The position numbers and the translations under genes were made by a program. A stretch of DNA of 64,000 bases from Amborella trichopoda (Eukaryota; Streptophyta; Magnoliopsida; Amborellales; Amborellaceae). The notes under the pieces are model-generated. The model searched no databases and was not told where the DNA came from. It saw nothing but the letters and a program-made list of their open reading frames with translations. The stretch covers positions 3,163,329 to 3,227,328 of the forward strand of contig NW_006499973.1 in the NCBI RefSeq assembly GCF_000471905.2, in the 5' to 3' direction. Of the stretch, positions 46,601 to 57,589 are shown in pieces; position 1 is the stretch's first letter, and each line of letters begins with the position of its first letter.

Positions 46601-49112
46601 AAATCTTGTGTGCAAGGATAATTGGCAAAGAAACCTTCTACGAAAGCTCAAATAGCCTATGATATTCTTGAATCAGCCACAGTGATATATGCGGTCCCGT
46701 GAATGTGGCAACCAAAAGCCACATGAAATATTTCATCACTTTCATGGATGACCACTCATGATATGGCTACATTTATTTGCTACATTCTAAGTTTGAAGTC
46801 TTAGATAGTTTTAAAGATTATAAAGTCGAGGTAGAGAACCAAACCAAGTAGAAAATCAAAGTCCCTAAGAAACGATACAGGTGGCAAGTATTCCTCACAA
46901 CTCTTTAAAGAAGTGTGTTGAGTATGACGTAATCCATCAATTTAACATGCCCTATACACTACAACAAAATGGTATAGCCATAGACGAAATAAGACCTTGA
47001 TAGAGATGGTGCGAAGTATGATGGGGTATGTAAAGCTCTCACTACAATTATGGGGAGAAACAATTTTTACGGTATGGTTTATCCTCAACCGCTCTCCCAC
47101 TAAGGCAACCCCACTTACTCTACATGAAGTATTCACTGGTCGTTGTCCGTCCCTTGACCATTTAAGGGTGTGGGGATGCTCTGCCCTTGTTCTCATCCCA
47201 TAACCAAGCTTGATCCCAAACCTGTTAAGTGCATCTTTATAGGATACTAGACCATGGGAAGGGCTATTGTTTCTTCAACCTAGAGAATAGGGCACTCCTA
47301 GAGAGTAAGGATGCTCACTTCTTCGAGGATGAGTTTCTTGAAGCAAGATGCAATCATAAGAAGGTCGATCTCTTTGAGATAACTAGTGACAAGGTTGAGA
47401 CTTGAGACGCTGAACAACAAACCCTCAGGAGAAGCTACCGAATCAGTAGACCATCTGAGTTGTTCACTTACCTGGAGAAACACTACGAGAGAATTGGTGA
47501 TGAATCTGATAATGAGCTTGCAACTTATAAAGAAGTCTTATCCAGTCTTGAAAGAAACCAATGGGATAAAGACATGAGTAAATAATACCACTTCATTATT
47601 CAAAATGGGATTGGGAATTAGTGCCTCTACCTCGTGACCAATAACCTATAGGATGCAAGTGGGTGTTCAAGAAAAAATTGAACTCTGAGGGAAAACTTAA
47701 AAAATACAAAACTAGATTTATAGCCAAAGAGTTCACTAGAAAAGAAGGGGTAGACTACAATGCAACCATTTCTTCAATTGTTAAATTCCCGTCCATTTTA
47801 GGATCTTGATAGCCATAGTAGCCCACTTTGACTTTGAGCTCCACCAAATGGATGTAAAAACAGCCTTTCTAAATGGGGAGCCTGAAGAAGAACTTTACAT
47901 GAAACAACCTGAGGGTTTCATAGAAAGAGGAAAAGAGGACTTGATTTGTAGGCTTAGAAACTCCCTTTATGGCCTTAAGCAAACTTTGCGAGAGTGGTAC
48001 ATAAAAATCCAAGAGACCTTTTCTAAAGCATGTTTTATCTCTAGTCAAGAGGATTACTTCATCTATGCCAAGGTAAGTGGGAGTGATGTGATGTTTATCT
48101 CATTCTATATGGTTGATATGTTGATTGTCAGTAGCTCGATGGCTCTAGTAAAGGAGAGTAAGGATTTCCTTTCACAACACTTGGATATGAAAGACTTAGG
48201 GGAAGGATCATATGTGTTAGGCATAAATATAACAAGAAACATGCAAAGTAAAACCATTCGACTTTCCCAAGTAGCTTAGTATAAGAGGGTATTAGAAAAA
48301 ATTGAAATGGACAAATGTAGGCCATGTAGGCTCATATCTAACCTTATAAACAAAAGACCAAGTTAAGCCTGCAAATGTGCCTGAGTGATAAGGATGAGGT
48401 TAGGAGAAAACCATGGAGAGAGTGCCCTAATATAGCGCAGTGGGGTCACTCATGTACGTTATGTCAGGAACAAGGTTGGACTTGTCATTTTCCATGAGTG
48501 TAATTAGCCATTTCCAACGCAATCCTGGATTGGAGCATTGGTAAGCGGTTAAGAAAATACTTCGATATTTGAGAGGAGTCGTAGATTATGTGTTCACATA
48601 TGGAGGCAGGTCGGACATAGTCATACAGGGGTACTCAATTGTTGATTATTAAGGAGACCTCGATGGCATCAAGTCGACATCTGTTTTTATCTTTATGCTA
48701 GGTGGTGGAGCAATATCTTGGAAGTCCAAGAAGCAGGACATCATAGCCCTATCAACCATGGAATCCGAATGAGTGGCGTGTTGTTTGGCGGCTAAGGAGG
48801 CTTTATGGAAGAAGAAGTTTCTTAATCTGCTCATGTTCGAGCTTATGAGTTCGTGTGTGAGAATCTTCTGCGACAACTAATTTGCCGTTCATGTAACTAG
48901 AGAGCCACAATTTCACAAGAAATCAAAGCACACTATTACCACATCACGAACTCGGTCATATAGAGGTCACATATCTTCTCACATAGGCCATGCTTGGAGA
49001 CCCTTTGACCTAGGGTTTGGTGGAGAATGTATTTGCCAAACATGTGCCTTGGATGGGGCTCAAAGAAAGTGAGGAAAAGAGATTGTAAGGACTTCACAGG
49101 CCAAGTGGGAGA

Positions 49113-49365
49113 TATTGGGGTTATATGGCCATATAAAGGCATTATGAGAGCATGTATAAAAAATATTTTAGTGAAATGTTGGTTGCAGTGGAAGCGTGGT
49201 CTACTTCAGACTATGAGGCACTGCTAGTGCCAAGACTCTTCCGAGCTTTGATTGGCTACGGCTCAAAGGTGATGATTCAAATCGATAGTCTTGGGCATTG
49301 TATGAGCACACATCGATAAAAGTTTCGATGTGGGATTATCCCTTGATGAGATTGAAGTTGTGCCC
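49113..49365 (+). mobile_element. 3' LTR remnant of Copia 2
   Basis: It starts directly after the polypurine tract and follows the 5' LTR for about 250 bp (GAGCTTTGATTGGCTA, TTATCCCTTGATGAG). Similarity then stops. Confidence 0.75.
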
Positions 49366-50889
49366 AAGATTGAGTGAACTAGATATTTAAAATTATATAA
49401 TCTTCTATATTGACAATGATGAATCTCTGAGTGAATTAGATATTGAAATTCAAAATAAGATGATATTTGATATTTACAATGTTATTGACTGTCCGAGTTA
49501 ACTATGGAAGAATCAGATCATCTTTGATATTTACAATGGGTATGCCAGTGTTATACTTGAGCACCATATCACACTCGGTAAGTCTTGCTAGCGTGCCTCT
49601 TGGGAGTCAGTTTCTTCTAAGTCAAGAATTTCTTGCCACGTTATCCGTCTTCGCCACGAAATTTGACCCTAGCAGATAGTGTCTCCATGTCCTTAGACAA
49701 TGCATTATTGCGAAGACTATTTCTTAAGTCAAGGCGAACATCTCATGCTACCTGTACTTTATCTAAAGGGTAAATAACTCATGCTTCTTTCATTATTTTG
49801 GTACTGCATATGGCTTCCCAATAGTCAAGGCAACAGAAAAATGCACTCGGCCAAGGTCAATTAAGTAATTTCTCCTCCCTATAAGGGGGAAAAAGGTTTT
49901 GGGGGGCTTTTTGAAACCCCACAACCTAATATGTGGCTTCTATAGAGATGAAGCCTCCCTAAAAACCTCAAAATATGGGATTTATCAATCTTTCGATAAA
50001 TTTTTGATTTTTTTTATTTTTCCGAAATCAAAGGCAATAGTTTGTGGTTGTTTTTAGGGCTTCAAGTGGTCGATATTTAGGACTTTTGGTGACCCAATAG
50101 ATGAGATTTGGGCCGACATCATTTTCAGTTTGATATTTTTAGAGCATTATCATATTTGAATAAAGGTTTTGATTTTTTTGTTATATTGTATTATGTTGTG
50201 AATCATTTGGTTTTTTCTTTTACTTTATTTTTTTATTCCTTTTATGATATATTTTCATGTTTATAATTGACAGATTGAATTTTTTTGTGATTAATTGGTT
50301 ATGTCCTCATTTGGACGATGAAATCCGGTCTATATCAAATTATTTTATGAATAATTGATTCTTTTTCTCTACGATGTGTGATGTTTTGATGTTCTACATG
50401 TTTTGTTTTACCTTTTTTAATAAATTAATAATTTTGTTTTATCATTATTACCGGAAGTTAGATATGATTATTGTTTTTGGTTTTACATCATATACTCATT
50501 GTTTCACATTGGGATTTTTATTTCATATTATTTGTTTTTTTTATTTGTTTCATATTGTTTATGATTATAAGTATATGAGTTTATTTGTACATCTCATTGT
50601 AAATTTATTTTTTAATGTTGTTGACTACCTGTATTTTTTTTATATCTTTATTTAAAACGAATTTTTTTTTTTAATTTTTCTTAATAGTTGATACTTTAAG
50701 CTTGTGTATTTTACAGGTTTGTCCTTGATTAGGTGATTCTAATTCCCATTGAAGGATTCGGGCTTGGGTCAAGACTGTAGCAGCTAAGTTTCCATCACTA
50801 CGTCTCGAGTTCCATTCCTATTTAACCTTATTAAAAAAAAAAAAAAAAATTCACATTGATACTCAATCAATTATTGTGTTTATGTGACA
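49366..50889. other. AT-rich sequence, no gene recognised
   Basis: A very T-rich section lies at about 50150-50700. The frame at 50374-50655 is hydrophobic only because of T-richness. A CAG|G acceptor-like site at about 50717 could belong to the hAT gene downstream, but no exon was identified. Confidence 0.4.
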
Positions 50890-51126
50890 ATGACTTCAAG
50901 TGGATCAAGTAGGCCATATGATCCTGGTTAGAAGTATGGAACTTATCTAAATCCTCTGGCAAGAGTAGGATAGAGTGCAAAAAAAAAATCATCTACTGTC
51001 GACATCAACAAATTGAATAACATTTGGCTCATTAGAGGGGATGTGGCTTTATGCACTTTAGTGCCTGAGTCTAGGAGAGTGATGATAGAGCACTTGGAGG
51101 TGGTGAAAGCAAGAGAGAGGAGGTGA
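50890..51126 (+). pseudogene. hAT transposase, N-terminal BED-type zinc-finger region
   Basis: A single frame of 78 codons from ATG 50890 to TGA 51124-51126 reads MTSSGSSRPYDPG, then KYGTYLNPLARVG, and NKLNNIWLIRGDVALCTLVP followed by ESRRVMIEHLEVV. Plant hAT transposases of the DUF659 class begin with DPGWKYG and a BED finger ending in (L)AG-RGDVAPC-VPE. Two in-frame stops (one replacing the Trp of DPGWKYG) and loss of most finger cysteines show it is dead. The matching DUF659 part lies 3.6 kb downstream, beyond a satellite array. Confidence 0.65.
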
Positions 51127-51154
51127 AAAAAGATATTAAATTATAAAGAGTGCA

Positions 51155-54100
51155 GACATTTTTCGCGTTGAGTTGAGCGTGCGCAGTGCGCATGTGCACT
51201 AAACTTCGTATGGAGGGCAATTTGGTGGCACTACTTGAGCAAGTGTTTGGAAGAACGTGGGGCAAATACTGTGGGGCAAATACTATGGTGCACAACTGTG
51301 CTCAAGCTGCCACAATTGTGCGCAAAAAATCGGCACGATTTTCATGCGAATCGCACGTGTTGAGTTGAGCGCGCGCGGTGCGCTTGTGCACTAAACTTCG
51401 CACGGAGGTAAATATGGTAGCACTTCTTGCGCACGTGTTTGGGTGAACATGAGGCAAATAGTAGGGTGCACAATTGTGCACAAACCGCCACAATTGCATG
51501 CAAAAAAAGGCATGGTTTTCACACGTATTGCATGCGTTGAGTTGAGCGTGCACGGTGCACATGTGCACTAAACTTCATACAGTGGACAATTTGGTGGTAC
51601 TTCTTACGCCCGTGTTTGGGTGAATGTGGGGAAAATCGTAGGGTGTAAAATTGCATGCAAGCCACCATAATTAGGCCCAAAAAAATGGCATGGTTTTTGA
51701 GTGAATCGCACGCGTTGAGTTGAGCGCGCGGTGCACGAGTGCACTAAACTTCATTTGGAGGGCAATTTGGTGGCACTTCTTGGGCATGTGTTTGGGGGAA
51801 TGTGGGGCAAATGGTAGGGTGCACAATTGTGCACAAGTCGCTACAATTACGCGTAAAAAACAGCACGGTTTTCACGCGAATCGCATGCTTTGAGTTGAAC
51901 GTGCACGGTGCGCATGTGCATTAAACTTCATACGGAGTGAAATTTGGTGGCACTTCTTGCACATGTGTTTGGGGGAACGTGGGGTAAATGGTAGGCTGCA
52001 CAATTGTGAACAAGTCGCCACAATTGCGCGCAAAAAAATGTCACGGTTTTCGTGCACATCGCATGCGTTGAGTCGAGCGCGTGCGATGCCCATGTGCACT
52101 AAACTACATATGGAGGGAGTTTTTAGGGCACTTCTTGCACATGTGTTTGGGGGAATGTGGGGCAAATGGTTGGGTGCACAATTGGTACACAAGCCGCCAC
52201 AATTGCGAGGAAAAAACGGCATAGTTTTCGGCGAATCGCACCAGTTGAGTTGAGCACGCGCGGTGCGCATGTGCACTAAACTTCGTATGCNNNNNNNNNN
52301 NNNNNNNNNNNNNNNNNNNNNNNNNNNNNNNNNNNNNNNNNNNNNNNNNNNNNNNNNNNNNNNNNNNNNNNNNNNNNNNNNNNNNNNNNNNNNNNNNNNN
52401 NNNNNNNNNNNNNNNNNNNNNNNNNNNNNNNNNNNNNNNNNNNNNNNNNNNNNNNNNNNNNNNNNNNNNNNNNNNNNNNNNNNNNNNNNNNNNNNNNNNN
52501 NNNNNNNNNNNNNNNNNNNNNNNNNNNNNNNNNNNNNNNNNNNNNNNNNNNNNNNNNNNNNNNNNNNNNNNNNNNNNNNNNNNNNNNNNNNNNNNNNNNN
52601 NNNNNNNNNNNNNNNNNNNNNNNNNNNNNNNNNNNNNNNNNNNTAGTTTTCGGGCGAATCGCACCAGTTGAGTTGAGCACGCGCGGTGCGCATGTGCACT
52701 AAACTTCGTACGAAGGAAAATTTGGTGGCACTTCTTACTGCACGTGTTTGGGGGAACGTGGGGCAAATAGTAGGGTGCACAACTGTGCACAAGCCGCCAC
52801 AATTGTGCGCAAAAACATCGATTACGATTTTCGTGCGAATCGCACGTGTTGAGTTGAGCGTGTGCGGTGCGCATGTGCACTAAACTTCGTACAGATGGAA
52901 ATTTGGTGGCTCTTCTTGCATGCATGTTAGGGGGAACGTGAGGTAGATGGTAGGGAGAACAATTGTGCGCAAGCCTCCAATATTGCACGTAAAAAATGTC
53001 ACGGTTTTCATGCAAATCGTGCGCATTGAATTGAGCGCACATGGTGCGCATGTGCACTAAACTTCGTACGGATGAAAATTTGGTGGCACTTCTTGTGCAT
53101 GTGTTCGGGGCAATGTGGGGCAAATGGTAGGGTGCACAATTGTGCACAAGCCGGCACAATAATGCGCAAAAAAAAGTCACGATTTTAGCGTGAATCTTGA
53201 GTTGAGCACGCACGGTGCGCATGTGCACTAAACTTCGTACAGAGGGAAATTTGATGGCACTTCTTGTGCTCGTGTTTGGGGGAACGTGGGGAAAATGGTA
53301 GGGTGCACAATTCAACACAAGCCGCCAAAATTGCGTGCAAAAAATGACACGATTTTCAGGTGCATCGCACATGTTGAGTTAAGTACGGAGGGCAATTTGG
53401 TGGCACTTCTTGCGAACATGTTTGGGGTAACGTGGGGCAAATAGTAGTGTGCACAACTATGCACAAGCCACCACAATTACATGCAAAAAATCGATACAGT
53501 TTTCGAGTGAATCGCACGTGTTGAGTTGAGTTCGCGCTAAACATAGTACGGAGGGAAATATGGTGGCACTTCTTGCGGACGTGTTTAGGTGAACGTAGAG
53601 CAAATAGTAGGGTGCACAATTGTGCACAAGCCGCCACAATTGTGCGCAAAAAACAACACGGTTTTCACGCGAATAGCACGCGTTGAGTTGAGCACGTGCG
53701 GTGCCCTTGTGCACTAAACTTTGTACAGAGGGCAATTTGGTGGCAATTCTTACACACGTGTTCGGAGGAACGTGGGGAAAAATAGTAAGGTACACAATTG
53801 TGCACAAGCCGCTACAATTGCGCACAAAAAAATGGCACGGTTTTCACGCGAATCACACGCTTTGAGTTGAGAGCGTGCGGTGCGCATGTGCACTAAACTT
53901 CGTACGGAGGGAAATATGGTGGCACTTCTTGCGCACGTGGGGAAAATAGTGGGGGTCACCATTGTGCACAAGCTGCAACAAATATTGCACAAAAAACCAA
54001 CAAGGTTTTCTCACGAATCGCAGGCGTTGAGTTGAGTGTGCGCAGTACGCATGTGTACTAAACTTTGTACAGAGGGCAATTTGGTGGTACTTCTTGCGCA

Positions 54101-54432
54101 CATGTTTACGGGAACATGGGGCAAATGGTAGGGTGTACAATTGTGCACAAGCCACCACAATTTCGTGCAAAAAAACGATACAATTTTGTTTGAATGGCAC
54201 GCGTTGAGTTGAGCGCACGGGGTGCGCATGTGCACTAAACTTCGTATGGAGGGCAATTTGGTGGTACTTCTTTCGCACATGTTTGAGGGAATGTGGGGAA
54301 ATTGGTAGGGTGCACAATTGTGCACAAGTCTCCACAATTGTCCGCTAAAAAATGACAGGATTTTCGCACGAATCGCACGTGTTGAGTTGAGCGTACGAGG
54401 TGTGCATGTGCACTAAACGTCGTACGGCGGGC
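51155..54432 (+). repeat. ~177-bp satellite array within the hAT gene
   Basis: About eighteen units (including a gap) begin AGTTGAGCG(C)GCGCGGTGCG and continue through CATGTGCACTAAACTTCGTA, GGTGGCACTTCTTGCGCA, GAACGTGGGGCAAATGGTAG, GTGCACAATTGTGCAC and CCGCCACAATTGCGCGCAAA. Unit starts at 51363, 51540, 51718 and 51893 give periods of 175-178 bp. The first unit carries an extra internal duplication (192 bp). Units are similar but not identical. The array is rich in CpG and in the alternating purine-pyrimidine run GTGCGCATGTGCAC, unlike the AT-rich flanks. Confidence 0.85.
52291..52643. other. Assembly gap (353 N)
   Basis: The gap lies within the satellite array. The unit segments on its two sides are almost identical (TCGCACCAGTTGAGTTGAGC on both), more alike than neighbouring units elsewhere. 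Confidence 1.
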
Positions 54433-54729
54433 GGCTAAAGCTTTGTTTTCGTTTTACACGGGTGCGGATGGATATTGATGCTAGGAAAGAAAGCGATTCT
54501 GGCTGAGGGCATGAATAACTCAATCTACATTTTGTAATCAAGAATTTTAATTAGACAGTTTTTATGAGTAATTTTGTATTCATGACCTACAGTTGATAGG
54601 ATAGGAGCTAGGGATTGACTCTGAAGCTCTCACTAATAATTAAGAGTTCTATTGATAGGAGAGAGAATAAAGCCTAGCTAACAAAGAAGTACTCGTGATT
54701 GAGATAACCCACAAGGATGTGTGAGGTAT
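54433..54729. other. Non-repetitive stretch between array and DUF659 exon
   Basis: No domain recognised. It corresponds in position to the poorly conserved linker of hAT transposases or to intron. Confidence 0.35.
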
Positions 54730-55388
54730 ATATGGTTGCACAATCATAATTGATGGTTGGAGTGATAAGAGGAGCATAAGCATCATAAATTTGATGGTGA
54801 ATTATCCATTAATGACAATGTTCTTGAGGTCTATTGATGCTTCTGAAAAGTCCCTTGATGCAAAATTCATTTTTAATTTGGTGGACCAATGCCTAAAGGA
54901 GATAACAGAGGAGAAAGTGGTCCAAGTAGTGATCGATATATTCCCAACTAATTTTGGCGGCCGTTAGGTTATTGATAGGTCGCTTATTTTGTGTTCCCTT
55001 ATGCAGCACACTGCATAGACCTCATGCTTGAGGCCATTGATAAGAAGGAAACATTCGAGACAACCATCCAAAAGGCGAGGAAAGTCAGTTTATTTATACA
55101 GTCACACTCAGGTAAGAACCTAATTTACAGTATACAATACTATGTTTATGTTATTATGCTTCTTTAGTTCTTTGTTATATATTTTGAGTCTTGTTAATGC
55201 ATTGAGTTTGTTGAGGGTAATTTGCTTGGGAAATTTTGTGTTGGTTAGGTCTTAGCCATGATGAAGAAATTTACCGATGACAGAAACTTGGTGAGGCCAA
55301 GGGTGACTAGATTTGCCACCTCCCTACTTGTTAAGCCACGACGCATATATTTCTAACAAAGCTAATTTGAAAGCATTTCGATTCCATT
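54730..55388 (+). pseudogene. hAT transposase, DUF659 catalytic region
   Basis: Reads GCTIIIDGWSDKRSISIINL, then NYPLMTMFLRSIDASEKSLD and NLVDQCLKEITEEKVVQVVI, matching the order of the plant hAT DUF659 domain (the DGW box, the FL-SIDAS box, the VVQVV-D box). The start of the catalytic HC(I)DL-LE region follows with a stop and frame change (ASHCIDL-like, about 55010-55040). An intron with GTAAGA donor (55112) and TTAG acceptor (55248) separates the KARK helix from VLAMMKKFTDDRNLVRPRVT plus RFATS. The frame then reads NKANLKAF and ends at about 55388, where a Gypsy LTR begins. The C-terminal dimerisation domain is missing. It is a truncated pseudogene. Confidence 0.7.
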
Positions 55389-56399
55389 TGATGCTTCAAA
55401 AATTTGTGCCAAACAAGATGATAGTTCTGAATTTTATCAACACTGTCCACAGTGACATACCTTCATAAAATGAAGCATAACTTTCAATCTAAAACGAATT
55501 TAAAAATAGTTTCTACATGTAAGTTTTAGCCCATTCAAAGATCTTTCAAATGGCTATGGTTTGGCCAAAAATGCACTCTGTTTGGTTAGTTAAAATTAGT
55601 GACCATAGTGGTTTTAGTGAAAATCTAGGAAAATAGTCAATAATAATATACCTTCTCATTTTGAAAAATAACTTCATTTTTGTAAAGAATTTCAGCAATG
55701 GTAAAAAACAAACATTTTACTAGACTCGTATATCTTCCCAATGGCGGGAGTTTGAGGTCAATCGGACTCCATTCGATAGTTTAAAAGCCTCTTTTATGAA
55801 CACACATATTCCTGGAATTTCGTAGTGGCATATAACATATCTCAAGAATATATTCCATGGCCTTCATTTCATAGTGAGGAACATGATAACAACCATTTAC
55901 ACACAATGTGTACACATAACATGCATTTCTCACATAATCTAAGAATCATACATTCAGTTTTAGCATCAGCTTTCATTATACAACAATACCCCAAATTTCC
56001 TTGCTTATTTCACATGCATAAATTCCCATGCGTCCTTACTACTACCATGTAATGGTGATGGATCCACTTACCTAAACATCAACGGTGCCTTCTCCAATCC
56101 TCTTCTCACAGCTCTCACCCACCCAACAATGGCTACCCTCCAACAGTCCCTCCTTCGAGCTCGAGTCTTAGAGAGAGACAAGAAATGAGGGAAGAGTGAG
56201 TGGCATGGGTGAGAGAGAAGAGGTTTAAGTACTCTTATGTTTGGGGTGGTGGTCCAAGTGTCATCAAAAGGCTTAAACTTTGGACAAGTGGCACTCACAT
56301 CAACATGCATCTAACAAGTGGCACTCATAATCCATGCATATTAGAAACGCAGTCGGCACTACATACTCAACATAGTCGGCACCACACACTCAACACAGC

Positions 56400-56665
56400 C
56401 GGTGATGGTCTCCTTCTCCTACACAGCCTGCGCTGGTCTCTTCACAGCCGGCGCTACACACAACATAGCTGGCGTTGGTCTCTACATACATGACAGCCGA
56501 CACTGGTCTCTCTACACAGCCAGTGCTGGGCTCTCTATACAGTTGGTGCTGGGCTCTCTACACAATGGGCGCTGGGATCTCTACACAGTCGGCGCTGGGC
56601 TCTCTTCACAGCCTGCGCTGGGCTCTCTTCACAGTCGGCGCTGGGCTCTCTTCACAGCCGACGCT
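56400..56665 (+). repeat. 23-bp minisatellite in the Tekay-like 3' LTR
   Basis: Repeats of CTCTCTACACAGCCGGCGCTGGG in variant forms, roughly ten units, with a 23-bp period. Since 23 is not a multiple of three, all three frames pass through the array, producing the spurious open frames seen here. Confidence 0.75.
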
Positions 56666-57284
56666 GCGCTTTCTTCTATCCTTCCTTCCTCCTTATCCTG
56701 CCATGCACTCTAACTGGCCGGGAAGAGTGGGGTCGTCACATCATCCCCCTGTAAAAAAGATTTTGTCCTCAAAATCGTTAATCAAATAAATGTGGGTACA
56801 AGGCCCGGATTTCATCTTCTCACTCCCACATTGATTCTTCCTTCGAATGATACTGCCATAAAACCCGGACTAGAGGAATCTCTTTGGTGCGTAATACTTG
56901 AATTCTTTTGTTCAATACCTCAATTGGTTGTTCAACATAAGTCAAATCTTCCCTAATGGGGATCGGCTCATACTTTAGGACGTGGAACGGATCGGGCTGA
57001 TACCTTCTCAATAATGACACATGAAACACATTATGAACATTAGCTAACTCGGGTGGTAGGGCCAATCGATATGCCATGAGTCCAATTCTTTCTAAAATCT
57101 CAAAGGGTACAATAAACCGTGGACTCAGTTTTTCCTTCTTGTGAAATCTCATTATGCCCTTAATTGGTGATATCTTCAAAAAGACCCGATCACCCCACTA
57201 CAAATTCAAGGTCCCTTCTCTGATTGTCGTCATAACTCTTTTGTCGACTTTGAGCCGTTCAAAGTCTTTCTCGAATCAAAGCGA

Positions 57285-57515
57285 TCTACATAGCTGGCGC
57301 TGGGCTCTCTACACAGCCGGTGTTGGGCTCTCTACACAGCCGGCGTTGGGCTCTCTACACAGCTGGCACTGGGCTCTCTTCACAGTCGGCGTTGGGCTCT
57401 CTACACAGCCGGTGCTGGGCTCTCTACACAGCCGGCATTGGGCTCTCCACACAGCCAGCGCTGGGCTCGCTGCATAGCCGACGCTGGGCTCTCTACACAG
57501 CAGCGCTGGGCTCTC
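57285..57515 (+). repeat. 23-bp minisatellite in the Tekay-like 5' LTR
   Basis: Ten units of the same 23-bp repeat. It starts abruptly where pol sequence stops, so the deletion endpoint lies inside the array. Confidence 0.75.
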
Positions 57516-57589
57516 TTCTATCCTTCCTTCCTCCTTATCCCGCCATGCGCTCTAACCGGCAGGGAAGAGTTGGTCGTCACATCTAGAGT

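Larger units (their letters stand above)
44073..49365 (+). mobile_element. Ty1/Copia retrotransposon 2, decayed
   Basis: Same family as Copia 1, plus orientation. 5' LTR 44073-45862 (TGTTGGGG start; TATA TCTATATAAAC at 45273-45283), primer-binding site TTGGTATCAGAG (45864-45875), start of gag (about 45960-46030, MAKLLKLQRFNWRNYTSWKH), an unrelated insert replacing most of gag (about 46040-46600), integrase (about 46620-47250), reverse transcriptase (about 47600-48280), RNase H (about 48540-48920), polypurine tract AAGTGGGAGA (49103-49112) and a 3' LTR cut to about 250 bp. The two LTRs agree at about four bases in five where they can be compared, by eye, so the element is old. Many breaks; not functional. 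Confidence 0.85.
55395..57581 (-). mobile_element. Ty3/Gypsy Tekay-like chromovirus, internally deleted
   Basis: In minus orientation: a partial 5' LTR (57285-57581, starting TGTGACGACC), the 3' end of pol (about 57284-56765), a polypurine tract (ACAGGGGGATGA) and a 3' LTR (about 55395-56740, also starting TGTGACGACC). The pol remnant carries the integrase tail (KLSPRFIVPFEILERIG, NVFHVSLLRRY) and the beginning of a chromodomain-type tail (LRTKEIPLVRVLW), typical of Tekay/Del chromoviruses. Most of gag and pol and the inner part of the 5' LTR are deleted. A fossil; the left end is approximate. Confidence 0.75.

Noticed and set aside
51872-53372. Long minus-strand frames of 306 and 422 codons
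   Set aside because: They run through the N gap and through satellite units. The repeated peptide simply reflects the 177-bp period.
51155-54432. CRISPR array
   Set aside because: The repeats are contiguous, about 177 bp long and lack spacers. The DNA is plant nuclear.
55329-57581. Target duplication for the Tekay-like element
   Set aside because: Candidate flanks (CTACT at the left, TCTAG at the right) do not match, and the hAT frame continues past 55329, so that left border was moved to about 55395.
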